Below the pieces are notes generated by a model. That model did no database searches. It had not been told where the DNA came from and worked only from the letters and a program-made list of their open reading frames with translations. Positions 26,428 through 37,209 of a DNA stretch of 64,000 bases are shown here, in pieces; position 1 is the stretch's first letter; every line of letters begins with the position of its first letter. Position numbers and translations under genes: made by a program. This DNA comes from Cloeon dipterum (taxonomy: Eukaryota; Arthropoda; Insecta; Ephemeroptera; Baetidae), in the NCBI RefSeq assembly GCF_949628265.1, contig NC_088789.1, positions 5,882,886 through 5,946,885 of the forward strand, read 5' to 3'.

Positions 26428-29104
26428 TCAAAGATTTACTTTTTTCAGAGAGTAATTCCATTGTCCTTGATAGAGTAAGGTAACCTTTCAATAAGAATGA
26501 TACCCTGACTTTTGACCATTTTCAGTCGTTTTAATAAAATTTAGATTTGACCATACCATATTTTAAAATTGAAAGCTAAAATGCTGGATACTTTAAATTT
26601 TTGCATGCAATAATTTTTTTCCATCACCTCAGAAAATTCAGTTTTAGAATTCATGCTTTTATTGCGGCTCTATAAGAGTATCCTTCTGCCGAGGTAAACC
26701 GTGAGAGGGTCAGCATAAATTTGATATGCATTCCCCGCAGCCATTACTCGCACCGCCAGGCTGTCATCAATTACACGGCAATTATTGTCTCTCTTATCTT
26801 TACAGTCCATTATTTTGAATGCAGTGCTGATAAAACGGCGGCGGCGGAGAAAATATACGCGTTTCGCCTATACCATCGAGTTCCTTTTCCGAGCACCGCT
26901 GCCGCTCTTTTAATTTTTAAAAATTTGTCCTTTACGTGGACTGTTTGATTTCTGACGCAAATCGTTTCCACAAAAGGCAAGGCGTACGGAAGCCGATTTC
27001 TACGTCAACGAAATAGTTCTAATTGCATGCTGGTATGTTATAATATTTTTTGTGCGTGCAGTGCTGCTGGCAAAGGGCGATAAGAAAACCTACGTAAAAG
27101 GCTGATGTGTCCCTTTGTCGTGTTCCCTGCACTCCACCTCGCGCTTATCGAAATTTAATTTTCTTTTTATCGCCACGCACGTTTCCTCGTAAAATAAAAA
27201 TAAAAAAAAAAATTGAAGAAAGGGAAGAAAAGAAACTCACGTCAAACCATTCGAAAAATTTATTTAAAATCTATTTATGAGGAGCAAAATGGATTGCAAA
27301 AAAAATCAGTATGACGCGTTTTTTCTCAAAAACCTATTAAAAAGTCAATATTGCGGAGCAGTCGAAGCGTCGCAGCAGAGAAATGAAATAAACATTGTTT
27401 GTTAAATGTAATAATATATGCAATTTCAGGGCTGGTTACGCACATTGTTTGTAGTATAATAACAATAATAACTTTATCGCCGCCTATAATGAAATTAATC
27501 TCAAAATCTAAAGAGGAACAAACTAATCCACTTTATAAAGTATATATATATACGATGTGAAATACAAAAACCTGGATGGATTTGCATTTTATCTGGAGCT
27601 GTCATCAAGCCGTCGCGTTTTATTTAACAAAAACGCACTGTTTTGAACGGAATTCGATGCCTGTCGTCTCTAATTTGACGTTTTGACGAATACTCATAAT
27701 TTAAATTGCCGCTGAGATAGTAAAATACGCACATTACAATGTCAATGGTTGGGATCTGATAAACAGGGTCGCGCCGGCGGAGACTTGAATGCCTGCTGAA
27801 AACCTCTTGCTTGCGGCCGCTCGTAATCGGCGCTCCTCATCATCCAACCCCCTAACACGCAAATTAGCTGGTCACGATACCAGACGGAAGTGTAACTCAT
27901 TTCCTGCCCACGTGCATCGGCCGCGGCACAATTAGCGAAACAAACACTTAAAATACTGCTTTTTTGCGTTTGGTGGAATGAAGGGGTTTAAACGGAATAA
28001 AACGGCTTGTCAGACCGTGCACGAATAATTTTGCTTGTTATCACGTACGTCAAATTTAGCAGCATGTAAATTTTCAGCTTAATTATTCTTGATGAAAAAA
28101 TAGTGGCATGCGTTTCTCAGCTTTACAAGTTAGTTAGCAGTGTTTCTAAATGTGCTAATTTGCTTGTTCATCAAAATATTTTCCTTTTGAATTTTTATTT
28201 CTATTTTATCTATTTTTAGATGATCGGTTAACCTCTTTTGAGATGAGTGACCTCCTGATAACGAGAAACTCACGGAGACTTGCGCCCCATAATATCATCA
28301 AGAACACATAACATGGGCCCATATATAGTACAGAAAATAAGGGCCATTCATGCACGCATGTTATTGCCTCACTGTGAGGTCTTTTAATTAGGAAGCTAGA
28401 CATCATCATCCAAACAAAAGATAGTCAAATTAATACATTTATTTATTTTTTGCTCAGTTAGATTTTGCTGGAAATTTATAAAAAAATAAATAAATAAAAA
28501 TGCCATTGCAAAAACAGATCAATTCAAAATATTATATTTGCTATAAATACTTGTTATAAAATCTTAACCGATATGATAAAATTAACTAAAACTCCAATTT
28601 AACCAGCAAAGGAACTTATTGAGTATAAGACTAGACCAAATATTTGTAAGATAGATATGTTGAATAATAGGAAATAGGGTGCGGCCACATGTTATTCGTT
28701 CGCGATGTTATTAGAATACATTAAGTATTCGCGAGTTGCTGTTCGCCCATCTCAAAAGATGAACCGATAAAAAATAAATAAAATAAAATTCAAATAAATA
28801 AAAATACTAAATATTTTTGCTACATTAGACGACCAGTATTTTAACAAATAAATTTTTCTCAAACCATCTAGAGATCTATTTTCCTATTTTACATATTAAA
28901 AAATATATATCTAAGACATACATTTTTAAATAGAACAAAATGTTGTAATCTTAAAAATATAAACAAAATAAAATTTCATTTAAAAATGTCTAACAGCGTT
29001 TTTACCCAAACTGTTTGAAATCTTAAGCTCAAACGAAGCTCAAGCTGTGCTAGGGGTTGGCAGGTGGTATGGGGATGAAAAGAGGGTATTATGGCGCTCT
29101 TTAC
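24080..29104. other. Long noncoding stretch
   Basis: Contains a compound microsatellite and CpG-richer blocks at about 24470-25300, 26690-27190 and 27560-28040. No gene recognised. If the candidate exon at 29105-29294 is real, this would be its intron. Confidence 0.45.
26369..26426. repeat. (AT)24(AC)5 compound microsatellite
   Basis: Uninterrupted AT run to 26416, then AC repeats; preceded by TTATTATTAT. Confidence 0.97.
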
Positions 29105-29294
29105 CTTCAAGAGGGGGCTCGTGCACGATAAGCCGGCTGATGGAGAAGAGGCCCTTGGCGGGCCGCTGTTCCGAGGTCGGCTTGCTGCTCAGGTCCATTG
29201 GATCATTTCCCAGAAGCACGAAACGCCGACTGGCACGGATCCGTGGTGGCCGGGCCGCCGCCGCCACCGCGGCCCCCGCCCCGGCCGGCCCCAT
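29105..29294 (-). CDS. Candidate coding exon of a transcriptional repressor (PxDLS + eh1-like motifs)
   Basis: A minus-strand open frame begins at ATG 29294 (in-frame stop 9 bases upstream) or ATG 29198 and runs into a good splice donor (GAAG/GTAAAG) at 29104. It encodes an Ala/Arg-rich lead, then NDPMDLSSKPTSEQ and AKGLFSISRLIVHEP. PMDLSSK fits the PxDLSxK motif by which repressors bind CtBP, and FSISRLI fits the FxIxxI/L-type engrailed-homology-1 motif that binds Groucho. Having both within 25 residues in an otherwise noncoding GC-rich block suggests the first coding exon of a repressor-type transcription factor. No homeodomain or other DNA-binding exon was found to the left, so the rest would lie outside the window. 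It could still be a chance ORF in a CpG-rich block. Confidence 0.35.
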
Positions 29295-31957
29295 TGGTGC
29301 TCAGAGAACACGCCTCCGGGGTCCGCCTCCCGCTAATTAGCACCTCGTTATGGCGTGCCGAGAAATTTAATTGTGCTCTGGGTTTGTATGCTGTGTTTGC
29401 TTTGCCAATCTTGGAGAATTTGTGGTCCCTCATGCAGAGATCGCGCATCATTTGCTTAAGAATCGCCTGCCGGCCTGGGGCCTGCCCTGTGCACCAGATG
29501 TCCCGCGAACACAACTGTGAGCGCCGCACCCTTAGGGGATGTGAAAAGTAGATCATGCTTAAAGACTCATTGATCAAAATAGCGGACTTGTACGGTCAAA
29601 AATTTATTTTTGAATATTTTTTAAGTCCTACTGTTTAAATTGGTGATGATTATTTATAAGCTTGAAAGTATAATTGAATCGAACATCTAAAGCAGCCTTG
29701 TTTTAAGTTAAATAAACTCATAGTTCAAGGAAAGGTTGTCTCTATTGAAAAGTCTTTTAATGTTAATATTATATCGCTGTGACACGCCAGAAAATATTTT
29801 AATATAGGATTGAAATTGTGCGTGCTCTTGCAACGCGCTAGAAAAATTATCTGTATAGCAGAATGTTTCAGCGTTATACAAGGAATAATAATAATCCTTC
29901 AGCAAAGCACAGTTAATAGTTCGTTCGATAAAATTTTCCCACTTTAAAGTAAAAATTGGCTAGCATTCCGGCGACCAAATGAAAATATATCAGACAATCA
30001 AGGAATATCAAAGGGAGGTCAACCATTTTTAGGTTCTTCGCTTCATTCATCTGCAATTACGCCATTTTCAAGGAAACCCCAAATAAACGTGAACAAGCAG
30101 TTTTAAATTTAAACTAATATAAAATATTATTTTTTATTTCTTGTATAAGTTCTAATATATACTCAACAATAACGTTTTGTCCCAAGACTATACAAGTTTC
30201 ATGGATTTTGTTTTTTCTAAAATAAATATTTTTCCTAGATTAATTCACCAAGAGTCTCTGGTATCAATGCAAATAACATAAAATTGTACTGTTCTGAAAT
30301 GAAATTTTTAAAAATATTTTTCTCCTGTGCTAAATATTACTTTGAATATATTGCGAACATTTTAAAACCAGTATATATTTGACTTCGACTCTTAAATCGT
30401 TTTAATTTATGAAAACATTCGTCTGATAATTCCAAAAAGCGCCAACTGATGGGAATGGAAACAAGAAATGTTTTGGAGAGCTAGACAGATTTTAGAGTGA
30501 TCTTATATATTTTATCTCTTATATTTTTTTGTAATAAAAAAGGGACACTTTTGGGAAGTTAAACATGTTCAAAGAGCTGAAATTCAACACAGATATATAC
30601 GCAATTCCAAAAATGAATCCTCTCATTAACATGAATATTCAACAATCCAGCGATAAAAAATGCAATTTATTTTAGTGCAGTCGAAGGAAATGTTGGAATG
30701 CAAATTGATTTTTGCGTACCGTGCAAGGATCTTATCTTATTGAATTTTTTAATTTTACGATATTATGCACAACTCTCCTCGCTCCACATTCGTGTGTGAC
30801 GACCGCAGGTATGCGCGGAGAGTTGAGTTGATTATCTGACGTGATCATTAAACTAAATCTTATTGGCAAATATTTTAGTTTCATTAAGTGACGTGCCAGT
30901 TTCGACAACGGCGTGAAAAGCTCGGAATGAACTGCTGAATATGCTAATTTTGTTTTTACAGCAGGTGCTAGTACGATTTAGTCGGAGTTTTATGACTGTG
31001 CGAATGTTTCAATCTTACCTCGTAACATGTTGATAAAGAATTTGACTTTATATAAATTATAATTTTTAACAAGGTGGAACTCGAAAAATGAATATGGAAA
31101 GAGAAAAAACTCTTGACAACATCTAATTAACGAATCCATGCAAGGATGAGATTTTACTTTTGACAGATGCCATAATTTACACGTCTAACCAAGCATTTTT
31201 TACTATTGGCATAATGATATACATATTATATCTGAGCCAATATCCACAAGTTTTATGATTATGACCCATTAAGACCGACCGTGAAAAACCAAAAGGCTTA
31301 AAAATAAAACGTGCAGAGTTAAAATTATATTTGGTAGTAAATGAAACGAAGTTTTTGAAATTAATAAATTATTTTGCGCATTTCAACTTGGACAAGTTAC
31401 GGAAAAATCTTTATTAAATTTTTCCAGAAAATAATCGGACATTGAAATAACAAAAGTACGTAAATTTGGATATTGTAAGCTAAAATTAACTCGTGGTTTT
31501 AATCCATAAAAAATGTTATTCTTAAGAATAACAAAAGCGCTGACCCAGTGAATTGGAAGAAAGATATATTATATGCTGATCTTAAAAGTGGCCCACTAAA
31601 GACTCAGCAAGCCCCGCAGGCGAGTGGACCCGTGAGAATTCCCTTTAATCCCACCCCCGTGCTAATCCGTGTCATTTTGCAAAATCTTGCATTTATTTAT
31701 TCATGTTTAATGTGCAAACAAGTTTCATTTGTACCAAAATTCTCCTTTCTGTGCTTGAGGGGATTATCGTAACGACCCTTGAGTCCTCGATCGACGTCCG
31801 CACAGACCGAGGAAGCGCGGTTGCACCCTCCTCTCACATGTACGAATCCCTTGAATGTGTGTAATCTCTAATTGTTTCATTTAAGTAATATGCCTTAGAA
31901 GAGTAATGCCAAGAAGGCTTTTCAGTGACCTCTCTATTTTTATTATTATTTTTTTTT

Positions 31958-32049
31958 GCTTTTTTTATCCCTGTCCGAGGACCGGGAAGGGCGCGCACTG
32001 CACTAGCACGAATGCTGAAACTCGGGTCCCAATAACACCTCGAACGGTG
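31958..32049. repeat. Dispersed repeat family C, 5' partial copy
   Basis: About 90 bp sharing CTGTCCGAGGACCGGGAAGG, then AGCACGAATGCTGAAAC[CT]CG and AATAACACC.CGAACGG with 15571-15658. Confidence 0.7.
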
Positions 32050-32934
32050 TTATTGTACGTTGAATTTTTTGGATATTCTTATTTTGTTTATGTACATACT
32101 GGTATAACTACCAGATTTGCAAAACTAAACAAGTAAACCGTTGTATCATCACATTACAATTTTCAGAGAGGTTTCGAAATTTTAATATCACAACGAAAGA
32201 ACAATTTTTAAGGTCTAATAATTGGAAGTATCTGTGTCTGTCTACAAAAAATTGATAGTTTCAGTTGATTTTAAACTTTGAACTTCTAAAATATTTGGTT
32301 TTGTTTAATTTGGCAGCGTTCTGTTCTAAAAATATTACTACCAGATTAAAATGATGGGGTGCTTACATTTTTTTAAGGATTAGGCCAAACCATCCAAACC
32401 GGCTAATATTTTTGTTTTAAATAACCAACAAATTGAAATTAAGGAAACTTAAAATTTTCTATATTTACTGTGGTTTTGTTGAAAAATCAAAATATGAAAA
32501 CATGATTTTTTTTCTCTAGAGAGTATACTATAGCTGGACATTGATTTTCTCTTGGAAGCAAAATAAAATGCCAATGTTTTTCTGCATGAAAACAATTATT
32601 TTTATCTAACAACAACTGTTTTATTTTTTGTCTCCTTATGATTCCAGAGTGAATTGGGCGTGATTTACTGGACAATTGCAAGTAAAGTAAATCATTCTCT
32701 TTGTGATGATTTTTTTTATCTTTGAAGCAGAGGGTAAACCGAAAGGGACGAATATTCTGACTCCTTTTCACTATTTTTGTTTCATAATAATGTTATCTAG
32801 CACGTAATCAATAGAAATTTAGAAACAAAAATTGTTTTTTTCAATTCCTAAAAACTGGCAACATTTTTTATTCAAGCAAAGATGGTGATATTATCCCGAA
32901 AGAGAAACAATCTCTGATAAACTTTTCATCCTCA

Positions 32935-33060
32935 GCGGCCCACCTTGGCCACCAAGGCCCATGGTGGGCCTTGACAGCCTTTCCATCCCGGGCATGTGCG
33001 AAGGCGCTGCTCTATACGGGTAGTGAAAACCTCTCGAAATAGTACGGCGGGAAGTGTTTT
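32935..33060. other. GC-rich palindromic island
   Basis: GGCCCACCTTGGCCACCAAG followed by GCCCATGGTGGGCC forms nested short inverted repeats in otherwise AT-rich DNA. The minus-strand frame across it is open (61 codons) but shows no domain. Possibly a transposon end. Confidence 0.4.
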
Positions 33061-33769
33061 GTACTTAACTCTCATAAAAATATTATATTTGATCAATTCA
33101 GTTATTAAAAACATCAATGTTTCTAACGGTTTTTAATACCTGAATTCGATATTAAATTAATCAAAGGCGATCAAAGGGTAAAGTAGGAGCGGTTAGGGGG
33201 CTGGAGGTCACGGCAGATACGCATAATTTTGTCAATTTTAATTAAAATCTATAAATTAATGTTGCAACATTTTCATATTCAGACACTTGCGAATTATACA
33301 TATGTATAAAATCGATAAAAATCCTACTCGTATATATATAATCATGTAATTTAAAAGGTAGTTGATTGTCTTTTCTACTATGCGTTTTAGCCAGGTTCTC
33401 GCGCATTTACGTGTGTAATTATTCAACTTGCTGACACTCGCTGAATTTCATCTGTTTTCTTTACCCCAGCATCTATCTCTTACAATTGAGAGGACACGAC
33501 ATCAGACTGCACCAAAATATAACCGCTGTATTCAAATTGGAGGCAAACCAGCCAATCTGATCATTTCAAAATAAGAATCCACCAATCCCCTTGCGCCATG
33601 CCCGTTTTCCAATATGGCTGTCGGTGTTGCTCTGGCTCTGACGCTTCGAGTTAGAGTTATCTGAATCTGTTGTGGTGTTGTGGTTAAGGGCTGTGACAGC
33701 CAGGTGTCAGCCGATCGGTGATTTCCATCGGTGTGCAGACGGCGGGAGGCTGTTCGGTAAAGTCGGACA

Positions 33770-36304
33770 ATGGGGGCTGTTCTCGAGGGGCTGCGCTCGC
33801 TGGATGCCTACCCGAAGCCGGACGAAGAGCAGAGCGTCAAGACAGTCACCGGCGCAGTCGGTAAGCTGCCAAGTCCTCATAGGTTTCGCTTGTGAATACA
33901 AATTTTTGACTTAAATATCATAAATGAATTGCAGTTTCGGTGATAAGCCACATTATCATGCTCCTGCTGCTTTTGACCAATCTCACTGAGTACCTGTCCA
34001 ACCCCGGCTTGTCTGAAGAGATTTTCGTCGACGTCTCCCGCGGCTCTAAACTTAACATCAACCTCGACATTGTTGTTCCCGGCATCTCATGCCAGTGTGA
34101 GTTCTGCTTCTGTTTTGTGCTGTCAGCAATTTTTAACTTTCGTAATTTGTGTTTTTGGCATTCCTTGCCTTTCTGATTGATTTTTTTAAATACATCGTTC
34201 AATAAACTTAATAATGTGTATGAAATATCCTTAGTTCTTGGGCTGGATGCCGTTGATACCTCAGGTGACCAGCATTTGCAAATTTCACACAACATATTTA
34301 AGCGACGCCTAAACGCACAGGGCCAACCAATTGAAGATCCTCAAAAAACAGAAAGTAAAGTTGTCAGATTGCTCTCGACAAGTTGGTTACAATTCTTTGA
34401 TATTTCAGGTCTAGGAAGTTCCAAGGCTGATGAATTTAAGGTTTGCTTCTTACTTTATAAATTTGTCGGTAAATTGATGTTTAAACGTAACAGAAAGCAA
34501 TCGAAAAGTTAGCAGAGAAAAAAGAAGAGGGCGGCGAGGAAAAGAAGGAGAAGGAGGTTAAGTGTGGCAGTTGTTATGGAGCCGAGTCCGAAGACTTAAA
34601 GTAAAATATTTTGGGCAAAAATTTGAAGCTGAGTAAAAAAACAAGGATCCTTCCAGGTGCTGCAACACTTGTGCTGATGTGAGAGAAGCTTACAGAAACA
34701 AGCAATGGTCTCTGCCTGAACCAGATAAGATCGAGCAATGCAAGAATGAAAACTTCTCTGAGCACCTAAAGACAGCTTTCACAGAGGGCTGTCAAATTTA
34801 CGGGTACTTGGAGGTTAACAGGGTAAGTTTTCTCAATATTTCAATCCCGCTGTGCGCTTGGGAAAATTGCTTTTAAAGAGGGGATTTAAAATAAAATTTT
34901 CCAGGCTGGAGGAAGCTTCCACATTGCTCCTGGACAAAGTTTTTCCATCAACCATGTGCATGGTAAAAATATAAACATTAAGGATGTGGCAGAATTTAAA
35001 CCTTAAATTTTCTTCAGTTCATGACGTGCAGCCCTTCTCGTCATCAAGCTTCAACATGTCTCACAACATTCGTCACTTATCTTTTGGACAGAGCATTGAA
35101 GGCAAGGGAAGCCCCCTTGATGGACATTACGAAATCGCCTCTGACGGTATAGTGTTTCTTGAATCCTAATTTATGATGAAAATCTTAGTCAATTTCACGT
35201 TGGGTATTTTGGGAGAATTATCTAGAAAACAGGCCATACTTTCAGTTCGTGTTTATTTTAGTTTAAATTAAACTTGAAAAATATAGGACTACAGACAGCA
35301 TTGAAACCCAACAAAAGCGAATTCTGCTCATTAAGTGTCTATTAGAGTTGAGCCAAATGCACACTCGCTCTTGCACAGCAGCATCCAAGTCAAGGTTCGG
35401 TCAACATCTGATTCCGGAGCCAATGGCCATGAACGTGCCAAATGTGCCTCCACCCTGCAGCATCACCTTTCCAACGTTGTTGATAAGTTCCCTGCCTCTC
35501 ATCCCGTACCTTTTGAAGTTCAAATATATATTTTAATACACCATGCCGGTCATTGGGATTAGTGTGTATACGTACCGGAGCGCCGAGAATCCGCCGAAAA
35601 TAGCGCCGCTCGCCATTCCCACGCAAAAGCCCATGGTGAAACCCATTTTAACGCGGTCCCAGCAACTGGGGCCTGAGTGAAACGATCCCGCGGGCACTGG
35701 CATCGTGGTTAAACACGTAATATTACTGATATTACTCAAGCGTGTCGTTCCTTGACAAAAATAGCGGCCATATTGAATTTTCCAGTTTTGTTGGCACCAC
35801 TGTGAAATATTAATTTGTCCCTTTTGGCGGCTAGGGAAAATTTGCGTGTCTATGCGTAGACTTGATAGATCATCTTACGAGAGATTTAATCTGTGTCATA
35901 TTTTTATTTCCGCAGGCTCAACTATGTTTCATTATTACATCAAAATTGTGCCTACAACCTACAGTGCTCTTGACGGAAAAGTTTTCCACACAAACCAGTA
36001 CGCAGTTACCAAGCACAAGAAAGTCGTGTCTCAGAGTCTCCTTGAGTCCTCAGGAATGCCAGGTATTTTCTTCAACTATGAACTCTCTCCGATGATGGTG
36101 CGCTACTCTGAAGTGAAAAGGTAAAGATTCCGGACGGTTGTTGGTTGGTAGATTTGTTAATAATTATTTGATTTTGGCAGGTCGTTTGGTCACTTTCTCA
36201 CCAATGTGTGTGCTTCGATTGGAGGAGTGTACACAGTGGCCAGCATTGTCGACGCAATCATCTTCCGCTTGAGTCAAAAAGCAATCAAAGTTCAGCTGGG
36301 CTGA
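33770..36304 (+). CDS. ERGIC3: ERGIC3-like ER-Golgi intermediate compartment protein 3, 10 exons
   Basis: ERGIC3 is a two-pass membrane protein that cycles between ER and cis-Golgi and acts in early secretory transport. Exons that join in frame: 33770-33860, 33935-34096, 34235-34354, 34409-34440, 34494-34600, 34657-34822, 34905-34962, 35018-35146, 35916-36120, 36181-36304, giving 397 aa (human about 383). Visible family marks are an N-terminal LDAYPK segment, a first membrane segment around residues 32-48, a lumenal CGSCYGAE...CCNTC cysteine cluster, [16 protein letters not shown], and a C-terminal membrane segment ([16 protein letters not shown]). The start has a good context (A at -3, G at +4). 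All introns are GT-AG and most are 53-140 bp. The 769-bp intron 35147-35915 contains Romo1 on the other strand. The 54-bp intron 34355-34408 is a multiple of three with no in-frame stop, so retention would add 18 residues. Confidence 0.93.
35401..35703 (-). CDS. Romo1: Romo1, reactive oxygen species modulator 1, nested in an ERGIC3 intron
   Basis: Romo1 is a small mitochondrial inner-membrane protein linked to ROS production, cristae and TIM23-dependent import. Two minus-strand exons, 35576-35703 and 35401-35509, join across a 66-bp GT-AG intron to give 78 aa (human 79). Visible marks are the MPV start, [10 protein letters not shown], a glycine-rich helix ([19 protein letters not shown]), [16 protein letters not shown], and a [17 protein letters not shown] terminus followed by TGA. 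I chose the ATG at 35703 because family members begin MPV; an in-frame upstream ATG at 35739 would add 12 residues unlike the family. The whole coding region lies inside the 769-bp ERGIC3 intron on the opposite strand, so its promoter and terminator probably do too. Confidence 0.95.
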
Positions 36305-37090
36305 GTCAACTCCAAAAGCATCCTACTGACTTCCGTTTTGTGATTGAAGGGTCTCAAGCAGCGCCCACTTAATACATTAATGTTTTTGTGGCCTCATATT
36401 TTGTGTTAGCTGTGTCAATATGTGTGCTCTGTTTTGTATAAAATCCTCTAAAGTCACCTCATATGATTTTATTTCAGCTTTTATGCTTGATAATTTATTC
36501 CTTGAGATCTTTTCAAACGCAATTGAGAGGAAAATTGTAAATTGTGAACTTAGTTATTATAATTGCTCAAAGGTATATTATTATATTATATTCTGTTTTG
36601 ATCAAGATTGAGGTTACTTACAATGAGGTAGCACAGCTTCTCCTTCGTAAGGGTTAGTTGTTCGTCCTTCATTTTGACAAATAATCAAAGCATGCTCTGG
36701 GGACCACTTAAATTTGTTTGCCGTATTTTTTTCTGGATTGAATTAATTTTTTTCGTTATTTCAAAATACTCCATTATGTTACTAAAAGAGCAATCTGAGA
36801 TCTGATTGTTAAAAAGTATCTTTTCACAAAATTATTTTAAGTTAAAAATTCTTATTAATTTCACCAAATTTAATGCGGAATAAATAAGTATAAAATAAAA
36901 CATTCATTAAAAAAGCACAGGAATATTTTTTCTAATCATTTCTATATATTTTAAAATAAAAAATGCTGTTTTAACGAAACAATTGGATCAACTGAATCTT
37001 GCAGCACTCCCTCGTATTTGCTCGTATTGGCGAAAATTGTTGGCATGTCCTGGGTGTGGCGACACTAGCGCCACCACTACCAGTTTGATT
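36305..37090. other. ERGIC3 3' region and TBC1D25 upstream region
   Basis: AT-rich. The first canonical AATAAA after ERGIC3 is at about 36879, so the 3' UTR is either long or uses a variant signal such as AATACA near 36371. Confidence 0.4.
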
Positions 37091-37209
37091 TTTCAGTCGG
37101 GTGTCGGGTCAGTCCTCTGCGTGTGAAGTGAAGATCTGGCTCCGCAGTGGTTTCTTCGGGTGTCATGAGCTAAATGAGGGTATTGGTGACATCGTGGCCT
37201 TCTTGCTGA
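37091..37209 (+). promoter_or_regulatory. TBC1D25 initiator and two upstream ORFs
   Basis: The sequence TTTCAGTCGG at 37091-37100 contains the arthropod initiator TCAGTC (A at 37095); a second TCAGTC lies 15 bases on. The inferred leader of about 114 nt holds two upstream ORFs: ATG AGC TAA at 37165-37173 and an 11-codon ORF at 37174-37209 whose stop overlaps the main start by one base (TGATG, 37207-37211). That layout suits termination-reinitiation control of the weak-context main ATG. The initiator is a prediction; the ORFs are read directly. Confidence 0.45.

Larger units (their letters stand above)
29295..33769. other. Noncoding stretch up to ERGIC3
   Basis: The first 260 bp continue the GC-rich block of the candidate exon. 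The rest is AT-rich, with repeat C (31958-32049) and the palindromic island at 32935-33060. The last few hundred bases presumably include the ERGIC3 promoter; no clear TATA or TCAGT initiator was seen there. Confidence 0.45.

Noticed and set aside
29203-29577. 124-codon minus-strand ORF overlapping the candidate repressor exon
   Set aside because: Different frame, glycine run from a CCG repeat, no motif; the co-repressor motifs are in the other frame.
1-33000. CRISPR arrays, operons, ribosome binding sites
   Set aside because: The window is eukaryotic; repeats here have no uniform spacer structure, and genes contain spliceosomal introns.
37101-37208. N-terminal extension of TBC1D25 from a GTG
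   Set aside because: No ATG in frame; homologues begin near the PB1 region; the stretch fits a leader with uORFs.
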